Source: Herbaspirillum sp. SJZ106
Lineage (GTDB): Bacteria; Pseudomonadota; Gammaproteobacteria; Burkholderiales; Burkholderiaceae_D
Assembly (NCBI RefSeq): GCF_006715495.1
Contig: NZ_VFNI01000003.1
Location: 654,179-718,178, forward strand
DNA: 64,000 nt
Direction: 5' to 3'
Below, in pieces: positions 59,096 through 64,000 of the stretch. Each line of letters begins with the position of its first letter. Position 1 is the first letter of the stretch. The position numbers and the translations under genes were made by a program. The notes below the pieces were generated by a model. That model ran no database searches. It was not told where the DNA came from and saw only the letters and a list, made by a program, of their open reading frames with translations.

Positions 59096-59761
59096 TCAGA
59101 CCTGTGCCAGTTCGGCGCGCATGGCGTCGATCACGGCCTTGTAGTCCGGCTTGCCGAAGATGGCCGAGCCGGCCACGAAGGTGTCGGCGCCGGCGCGGGC
59201 CGCCGCGGCGATGTTGTCGATCTTGATGCCGCCGTCCACTTCCAGCAGGATGTCGCGGCCGGATTCATCGATGCGGCGGCGCACTTCGGCGATTTTCTTC
59301 AAGGCCTCGGGAATGAAGGACTGGCCGCCGAAACCGGGGTTGACCGACATGATCAGCACCATGTCGATCTTGTCCATCACGTGGTCGAGGTAATGCAGCG
59401 GCGTGCCCGGGTTGAACACCAGGCCGGACTTGCAGCCGTTGTCGCGGATCAGTTGCAGCGAACGGTCGATGTGTTCCGAGGCTTCCGGGTGGAAGGTGAT
59501 CAGGTTGGCGCCGGCTTTGGCGAAGTCGGGGATGATGCGGTCCACCGGCTTGACCATCAGGTGCACGTCGATGGGCACCTGCACGTGCGGGCGGATCGCT
59601 TCGCACACCAGGGGGCCGATGGTCAGGTTGGGCACATAATGGTTGTCCATCACGTCGAAGTGGATGAAGTCGGCGCCGGCGGCGACGACATTGCGCACTT
59701 CCTCGCCCAGGCGGGCGAAATCGGCGGACAGGATGCTGGGGGCGATACGGTAGGTCGGCAT
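59096..59761 (-). CDS. rpe: Ribulose-phosphate 3-epimerase
   Basis: 221 residues, TIM barrel. Signatures: [44 protein letters not shown] with the metal ligands His/Asp, [26 protein letters not shown] sequence ([12 protein letters not shown]), [23 protein letters not shown], and [29 protein letters not shown]. It interconverts ribulose 5-phosphate and xylulose 5-phosphate in the pentose phosphate pathway. It is the first gene of the leftward gph-trp block. Confidence 0.98.
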   Translation of the reverse strand: MPTYRIAPSILSADFARLGEEVRNVVAAGADFIHFDVMDNHYVPNLTIGPLVCEAIRPHVQVPIDVHLMVKPVDRIIPDFAKAGANLITFHPEASEHIDRSLQLIRDNGCKSGLVFNPGTPLHYLDHVMDKIDMVLIMSVNPGFGGQSFIPEALKKIAEVRRRIDESGRDILLEVDGGIKIDNIAAAARAGADTFVAGSAIFGKPDYKAVIDAMRAELAQV

Positions 59762-60004
59762 GGCTGAAATGAAGTGATGGCTTGATCGACGGCGGCTTCC
59801 GGGGCGGGCCGGCCCTTGCGTTGGCGGGCCGGCGGACGAGGGGCCGCAAAAGGCGTTATTTTACTCCTATGGCTCCGCCTTTGATGAGCTGGCGCAACCC
59901 TGCGGCTTGCGCTGCATGCTGAATTCGTGTGCAATCTGGGGTGTTTGCGCCAAGGCGCGAATTTCCGCCCGGCACACATCATCACAACAAAACAGGACAC
60001 CCAC

Positions 60005-60379
60005 ATGGCAGCGTATGAGTTTACGGTGACGGTCAAGACGCAGTATCTTGAGGAGCAGTCCGATCCCTCGCGCTCGCACTATGTGTTCGCTTATGCGATC
60101 ACCATCGTCAATACAGGCACCGTGCCGGCGCAACTGATCTCGCGCCACTGGGTGATCACCGATGCCAACAATCATGTGGAGGAAGTGCGCGGCCTGGGGG
60201 TGGTGGGTCACCAGCCCTTCCTGCAGCCGGGGGAGCGGTTCGAGTACACCAGCGGCACCGCAATGAAGACGCCGCAGGGCAGCATGCATGGGGAATATTT
60301 CTGTGTCGCGGAGGATGGCGAGCAGTTCGATGTGCGCATCCCCGAATTCGTGCTTTCGCTGCCGCGCACGCTGCATTGA
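60005..60379 (+). CDS. apaG: Co2+/Mg2+ efflux protein ApaG
   Basis: 124 residues from ATG at 60005 (the frame runs further upstream without support). The ApaG domain (PF04379) covers all of it: YEFTVTVKTQYLEEQSDPSRSHYVFAYAITIVNTG, ISRHWVITDANNHVEEVRGLGVVGHQPFLQPGERFEYTSG, QGSMHGEYFCVAEDGEQFDVRIPEFVLSLP. ApaG has a fibronectin-like fold and is linked to Co2+ resistance and metal efflux, though its mechanism is unresolved. It is divergent from rpe and single. Confidence 0.95.
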   Translation: MAAYEFTVTVKTQYLEEQSDPSRSHYVFAYAITIVNTGTVPAQLISRHWVITDANNHVEEVRGLGVVGHQPFLQPGERFEYTSGTAMKTPQGSMHGEYFCVAEDGEQFDVRIPEFVLSLPRTLH

Positions 60380-60396
60380 TGCGGGCTGTCCCGTTC

Positions 60397-60426
60397 ATCC
60401 GCATAAAGGCATGCGGATTTTTTATT
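60397..60426 (+). terminator. Terminator downstream of apaG
   Basis: ATCCGCAT (60397-60404), loop AAAGGC, ATGCGGAT (60411-60418), then TTTTATT. It also covers the end of the small gene on the other strand. Confidence 0.85.
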
Positions 60427-60571
60427 CCTTGCCGTTGTCTTCCTTCTCTCGCGCATCCGGCCTGGCTGCCGGCGGGCCGGATTTCTCCTTGCGGCCTGAA
60501 AACATGGTCCACCAGACGATGAAGACCAGGACAAAAAGGGCGGCGCAGGCCTCCAGAATCAACCACAACAT
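60422..60571 (-). CDS. Small single-pass membrane protein (49 residues)
   Basis: The ATG at 60571 is preceded by GGAG with an eight-base spacer. The product begins MLWLILEACAALFVLVFIVWWTMF, one transmembrane helix, followed by a hydrophilic basic then acidic tail (SGRKEKSGPPAARPDAREKEDNGKE). No known family is recognised; it could be a small membrane-protein regulator. Its start codon overlaps the mltA region (mltA reads the other way from 60585, with a plus-strand ATG at 60570). The longer frame to 60796 is antisense to mltA. Confidence 0.75.
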   Translation of the reverse strand: MLWLILEACAALFVLVFIVWWTMFSGRKEKSGPPAARPDAREKEDNGKE

Positions 60572-60584
60572 GAATTCGTCTCCG

Positions 60585-61808
60585 ATGTTATTGAACCGTC
60601 TTGCTACTTTTTCCGTGTTTCCCGTGCTGAAGCGCCTCAGTGTACCTGCATTGGCGGTATCGACTGCCATGCTGCTGGCGGCCTGCCAGACCACGCCGCC
60701 GGCGACTACTACCGCACCGTCCACGACCAAGCCATCCGTGCGGCCCGGGCCGGCCATGCGCGCGGCCAGCTTCTCGCAACTGCCGGGCTGGAACAACGAT
60801 GACCTGCGCGAGGCCTGGCCGGCGCTGCAGTCGTCCTGTTCGGTGCTGATCCGCAGGCCCGAATGGCGCGCGGCCTGCGGCGCGGCGCAGCAGGTCGATG
60901 CTTCCGACCAGGGTTTCCTGCGCGCTTATTTTGAAACCTATTTCACGCCTTACCAGTTGTTCAATCCGGACGGCACCGATTCCGGCCTGGTCACCGGCTA
61001 TTACGAGCCCTTGCTGCGCGGCTCGCGCCGCCGCGCCGGCCCGTACCAAACGCCGCTGTATCAGGTGCCCGACGATTTGCTGACGATCGACATGGCCAGC
61101 GTCTATCCCGAGCTGAAGAACCTGCGCCTGCGCGGCAAGGTGGTCGGCCGCAAGGTGGTGCCCTATCCCAGCCGCGCCGAGTTGACGCAGTCTAATGCGC
61201 TGGACGGCAAGGAGCTGGTGTGGGTGGATGACCCGGTTGAGGCCTTCTTCCTGCAGGTGCAGGGCTCGGGCCGGGTCTACCTGCCGGAATCCAGGGAAAC
61301 CATCCGTCTGGCCTATGGCGACCAGAATGGCCGGCCCTACAAATCCATCGGCCGTTACCTGGTCGACAAGGGCGAGATGACGCTGTCGCAGGCCTCCGCC
61401 CAGAATATCAAGGCCTGGGTGCAGGCCAATCCGGCGCGCAAGGAGGAACTGCTCAACGCCAACCCTAGCTATGTCTTCTTCCGTGAAGAAAAGCTGCCTG
61501 ACCCGTCCAAGGGGCCCAAGGGCGCGCAAGGCATTCCGTTGACGCCGCAGCGCTCGATCGCCATTGACCCGCAGCATGTGCCGCTGGGGGCGCCGGTATT
61601 TTTGTCGACGACCCAGCCCAACAGCGACCGGCCGCTGCAGCGCCTGGTGGTGGCGCAGGATACCGGAGGCGCCATCCGCGGCGTGGTGCGGGCGGACTAC
61701 TTCTGGGGCTTTGGCGATGAGGCGGAAGATAAGGCGGGCTCGATGAAGCAGCGGGGGATGATGTGGGTACTGCTGCCCAAGGGAATGAATCCGCCGAGCG
61801 GCAATTAA
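60585..61808 (+). CDS. mltA: Membrane-bound lytic murein transglycosylase A
   Basis: About 407 residues if ATG at 60585 is used (ATG at 60570 is an alternative; neither has a good ribosome site). The lipobox is VSTAMLLAAC near residue 33, so an outer-membrane lipoprotein. The MltA domain has YFETYFTPYQLFNPDGTDSGLVTGYYEPLLRGS, DLLTIDMASVYPELKNLRLRGKVVG, WVDDPVEAFFLQVQGSGRVYLPES and a 3D domain with RSIAIDPQHVPLGAPVFLSTT and VAQDTGGAIRGVVRADYFWGFGDEAEDKAGSMKQ. It cleaves the MurNAc-GlcNAc bond in peptidoglycan to a 1,6-anhydro product. Confidence 0.95.
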   Translation: MLLNRLATFSVFPVLKRLSVPALAVSTAMLLAACQTTPPATTTAPSTTKPSVRPGPAMRAASFSQLPGWNNDDLREAWPALQSSCSVLIRRPEWRAACGAAQQVDASDQGFLRAYFETYFTPYQLFNPDGTDSGLVTGYYEPLLRGSRRRAGPYQTPLYQVPDDLLTIDMASVYPELKNLRLRGKVVGRKVVPYPSRAELTQSNALDGKELVWVDDPVEAFFLQVQGSGRVYLPESRETIRLAYGDQNGRPYKSIGRYLVDKGEMTLSQASAQNIKAWVQANPARKEELLNANPSYVFFREEKLPDPSKGPKGAQGIPLTPQRSIAIDPQHVPLGAPVFLSTTQPNSDRPLQRLVVAQDTGGAIRGVVRADYFWGFGDEAEDKAGSMKQRGMMWVLLPKGMNPPSGN

Positions 61809-61827
61809 GTTTCTTTTATGCAATCAA

Positions 61828-61862
61828 AACCTGCCCCTGTATATATAGGGGCAGGTTTTTTT
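61828..61862. terminator. Bidirectional terminator between mltA and the stress-protein gene
   Basis: AAACCTGCCCCT and AGGGGCAGGTTT form a 12-bp stem around GTATATAT. There are A- and T-rich ends on both sides. Confidence 0.92.
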
Positions 61863-61903
61863 GTTTCCTGTATTCCTATTTATATAAGGGAATAGGGAAA
61901 AGA

Positions 61904-62341
61904 CTAGCGCAGGACCAGAACCGGAACGCTTGAATGCGCCAGCACCTTCTGGGTCTTGCTGCCGAGAAAGATACGTGAAAGCCCGCTGCGGCCATGCGAA
62001 GCCATGAAGATGACGTCGCATTGGTAGGTTTTGGCGGCATTGACGATTTCCTCGTCTGGCGCAAACGACAGCATCGTCGCGGTCTGGCAGGGGACGCCGG
62101 CAGCCTGGGCGGCGTCGGCGATCTTTTTGACGTGCTGCTCAGCCAGCGAGCGGACGTTGTCCTCATACAGGCCGGGGTCGATCGCCATCGAGCTCTCGGC
62201 CAGGGGGGAGAAGGGGTAAGGCTCGGCGACCGAGATGCCGACGATCTTGGCGCCGCAATGTTTGGCGTAGTCGATGGCATTGACGATGGCCTTGTCGGAC
62301 CGTTCGGAACCGTCGGTAGGAACAAGTATGGTCTTGAACAT
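61904..62341 (-). CDS. Universal stress protein (UspA family)
   Basis: 145 residues from ATG at 62341, with AAGGAGG upstream. Family features: FKTILVPTDGSERSDKAIVNAIDYAKHCGAKIVGISV at the N-terminus and the ATP-type loop IFMASHGRSGLSRIFLGSKTQKVLAHSSVPVLVLR (G-2x-G-9x-G(S/T)) at the C-terminus. USPs of this type bind ATP and support survival under stress. The longer frame (to 62383) has no support. Confidence 0.95.
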   Translation of the reverse strand: MFKTILVPTDGSERSDKAIVNAIDYAKHCGAKIVGISVAEPYPFSPLAESSMAIDPGLYEDNVRSLAEQHVKKIADAAQAAGVPCQTATMLSFAPDEEIVNAAKTYQCDVIFMASHGRSGLSRIFLGSKTQKVLAHSSVPVLVLR

Positions 62342-62499
62342 GAGAGCCTCCTTATATGATGTGTGTTGAAGAGGTACTTCCACTATAGTCTTTGATGTCC
62401 TTGCCCGCCTGAAATTCCGGTGTGCGATTGCGCCAAGTCAGATTTGTTGATTATTCTGGCGCATGCCATTTACCAATCATCAACAAGAAGGAGACTTGC

Positions 62500-63276
62500 A
62501 TGAGCTATGAAAACATCCTGGTGGAAACCCAGGATAAGGTCGGCCTGATCCGCCTGAATCGCCCCAAGGCGCTCAATGCCCTGAACGATGCGCTCATGAG
62601 CGAGCTGGGGGAGGCGTTGCTGGCCTTCGATGCCAACCCCGATATTGGCTGCATCATCATTACCGGCAGTGAAAAGGCCTTCGCCGCTGGCGCCGACATC
62701 GTCGGCATGGCCAACTACAGCTATATGGATGTATTCAAGGGGGAGTTCATCACCCGCAACTGGGAAACCATCCGCCGCGTGCGCAAGCCGGTGATCGCGG
62801 CGGTCGCCGGCTTCGCCCTGGGCGGCGGTTGCGAACTGGCGATGATGTGCGACTTCATCCTTGCCGCCGACACCGCCAAATTCGGCCAGCCAGAGATCAA
62901 GCTGGGCATCATCCCCGGCGCCGGCGGCACGCAGCGCCTGCCGCGGGCCATTTCCAAGGCCAAGGCCATGGAAATGGCCCTGACCGGCCGCATGATGGGG
63001 GCCGAAGAGGCCGAACGCGCCGGACTGGTCTCGCGTGTCGTCGCTGCCGACCAGCTGCTGGACGAGGCGCTGGCGACGGCCAGGACGATTGCGGAGATGT
63101 CGCAGCCGGTGGCGATGATGGTCAAGGACTCGATCAACCGCGCTTATGAATCCACGCTGGCTGACGGCATGAAATACGAACGGGCGTTGTTCTATAGCTG
63201 TTTTGCTACCGATGACCAGAAAGAAGGGATGAAGGCTTTCATTGAGAAGCGTGCGCCGGTCTTCAAGAACGCCTGA
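62500..63276 (+). CDS. Enoyl-CoA hydratase (crotonase family)
   Basis: 258 residues from ATG at 62500, with AAGGAG upstream. Oxyanion-hole segments are [18 protein letters not shown] near residue 60 and [51 protein letters not shown] near 100-150, with both catalytic Glu (GGGCE and GQPE). It hydrates trans-2-enoyl-CoA in beta-oxidation or branched-chain/aromatic catabolism. It stands alone, so the pathway is not shown. FadB-like specificity cannot be judged. Confidence 0.93.
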   Translation: MSYENILVETQDKVGLIRLNRPKALNALNDALMSELGEALLAFDANPDIGCIIITGSEKAFAAGADIVGMANYSYMDVFKGEFITRNWETIRRVRKPVIAAVAGFALGGGCELAMMCDFILAADTAKFGQPEIKLGIIPGAGGTQRLPRAISKAKAMEMALTGRMMGAEEAERAGLVSRVVAADQLLDEALATARTIAEMSQPVAMMVKDSINRAYESTLADGMKYERALFYSCFATDDQKEGMKAFIEKRAPVFKNA

Positions 63277-63318
63277 TTGAGATTATTCTCGGGCCTCAGA
63301 CGCAAGGCCCGGATAGCG

Positions 63319-63354
63319 AAAATGCCCACCCTGTTAGGGGCGGGCATTTTTTTT
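63319..63354 (+). terminator. Terminator downstream of the enoyl-CoA hydratase gene
   Basis: AAAATGCCC-ACCC and GGGG-CGGGCATTTT form a stem around TGTTA, followed by more T (63347-63354). It isolates the next transcription unit, the rRNA operon. Confidence 0.88.
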
Positions 63355-63474
63355 GAATTATTTCCGTACAACGGGGAATGCCGCAACGCCAGTGCTGGCG
63401 CGGGTTTGGCGGTGGAGGTTGGGTGCGGTGGAGGTGATTGGATAAATTATTTTTCATTATTTTTAAAAAAGTAC

Positions 63475-63503
63475 TTGCGCGGGATGTGGTGGGTTGCTAT
63501 AGT
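63475..63503 (+). promoter_or_regulatory. First (upstream) rRNA promoter
   Basis: TTGCGC at 63475-63480, a 17-base spacer, TATAGT at 63498-63503. An A/T-rich stretch just upstream (63441-63472) looks like an UP element. A GC-rich discriminator (TCGCCCCC) and CTGCTGAC follow, fitting a stringently controlled rRNA promoter. Confidence 0.75.
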
Positions 63504-63648
63504 TCGCCCCCTGCTGACGCGACACACGAAGCGACGAGAAAAACGAAGCGGAAATAGTGCGCGAAGCAGAGGGAAGTTGAAGGGAAAGTTGGGGTTTGAG
63601 CGGTAAGAAACTTCAGCAAAAATTTTTAAGAAAGCGTTAAAAAAGTAG

Positions 63649-63677
63649 TTGACGCAAATTAAAAATGACCTCATAAT
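63649..63677 (+). promoter_or_regulatory. Second rRNA promoter
   Basis: TTGACG at 63649-63654, a 17-base spacer, CATAAT at 63672-63677. AT-rich DNA lies upstream (63617-63645). CTGCTGAC recurs about 14 bases after the -10 element as in the first promoter. Confidence 0.8.
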
Positions 63678-63739
63678 CTCGTTTCTCTGCTGCTGACAAA
63701 CAAAACGATTTGCCAGCGACGCGAACGAAGCGAAAGCGA

Positions 63740-63940
63740 CGGACGCGACAGACAAGATCTTTAAAAATTAACAGCCGATAAGCGTGGGCGTTTAATGAAG
63801 TGCGACAGACCTTCGGGTCTGGAAACTTTAAACATTAAATGCTCACAAGAAATATAGGTAAGATCGCAAGAAATTACCTGTCAGTATTTTGAGAGAGCGA
63901 CACCTTTCGGGGTGGCCAGAAATGGCACAAAACAGAGATT
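63740..63940 (+). other. 16S rRNA leader with antitermination-like and processing elements
   Basis: GATCTTTAAAAATTAACAG near 63755-63773 resembles a boxA/antitermination leader. CAGACC-TTCG-GGTCTG (63807-63822) is a small hairpin. The leader continues to the mature 5' end with no gene. The partner 3' side of the processing stem is outside the window. Confidence 0.6.
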
Positions 63941-64000
63941 AAACTAAAGAGTTTGATCCTGGCTCAGATTGAACGCTGGCGGCATGCCTTACACATGCAA
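63941..64000 (+). rRNA. rrs: 16S ribosomal RNA, 5' end (partial)
   Basis: The mature start is placed at AAACTAA-AGAGTTTGATCC, followed by TGGCTCAGATTGAACGCTGG and CGGCATGCCTTACACATGCAA, the conserved first 60 bases of 16S rRNA. The 5' end is set by analogy with E. coli. The betaproteobacterial form GGCATGCCTTACACATGCAA fits Burkholderiales. Confidence 0.98.

Noticed and set aside
63421..63940. AT-rich block that could be read as foreign DNA
   Set aside because: It is explained by UP elements, two rRNA promoters and the 16S leader.

Overview
The window looks like chromosomal DNA of a GC-rich betaproteobacterium of the Burkholderiales, most likely Oxalobacteraceae close to Herbaspirillum. The basis is the 5' end of a 16S rRNA gene of betaproteobacterial type at the right edge, the gene orders prs/tRNA-Gln/ispE/lolB, ptsN-hprK-rapZ, ubiE..ubiJ-ubiB and rpe-gph-trpEGD-(lysE)-trpC, and ubiquinone and gluconeogenic/amino-acid genes typical of that order. 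The genus is an inference from memory of these layouts, not a database result. Almost all of the sequence is tightly packed housekeeping DNA. No prophage, integrase, CRISPR array, toxin-antitoxin pair or complete insertion sequence is visible.

Layout. 1-16 kb: the start of a Na/Pi cotransporter, tRNA-Arg, opgD, a manganese (yybP-ykoY) riboswitch driving a UPF0016 Mn exporter, periplasmic asparaginase, AMP nucleosidase, and then a more accessory stretch. That stretch holds two MFS transporters, each divergent from a LysR regulator, an NhaR-like regulator, a zinc-ribbon protein followed by a TerC/Alx protein, an FMN reductase and a REP-associated tyrosine transposase (RAYT) flanked by imperfect inverted repeats. 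16-34 kb: gltBD with a duplicated 3' end, an M61 peptidase, rplY-prs-tRNA-Gln, ispE-lolB-TPR lipoprotein, mutM-mutY and rapZ-hprK-ptsN. 34-46 kb: pagP, queF, ilvA, a YqaA membrane protein, a ZIP metal transporter preceded by a short translated-looking ORF, and a co-directional block of a giant DUF3683 flavin/Fe-S protein, a HIT protein, a DUF971 protein and ubiE. 46-54 kb: a 162-bp MITE-like element placed exactly at the ubiE stop codon, then a Tim44-domain protein, ubiJ, ubiB, a DHA2 exporter and a LysR/SDR divergent pair. 53-60 kb: the rpe-gph-trpE-trpG-trpD-lysE-trpC block on the minus strand, with a candidate Trp-rich leader peptide between gph and trpE. 60-64 kb: apaG, a 49-residue membrane protein, mltA, a universal stress protein, an enoyl-CoA hydratase, and two tandem rRNA promoters in front of a 16S gene.

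How the parts connect. Several genes meet in nitrogen and amino-acid metabolism (ansB, gltBD, ptsN, ilvA, trp). Others form respiration/quinone (ubiE, ubiJ, ubiB, DUF3683), metal homeostasis (the UPF0016 exporter with riboswitch, the Alx/TerC protein, ZIP) and envelope groups (opgD, lolB, pagP, mltA).

The items I think most deserve a second look are the Trp-rich leader ORF upstream of trpE, the synonymous-only duplication of the gltD tail together with its terminator, the MITE with a TAA target duplication made from the ubiE stop codon, the leader ORF upstream of the ZIP gene, and the LysE exporter embedded in the trp operon.
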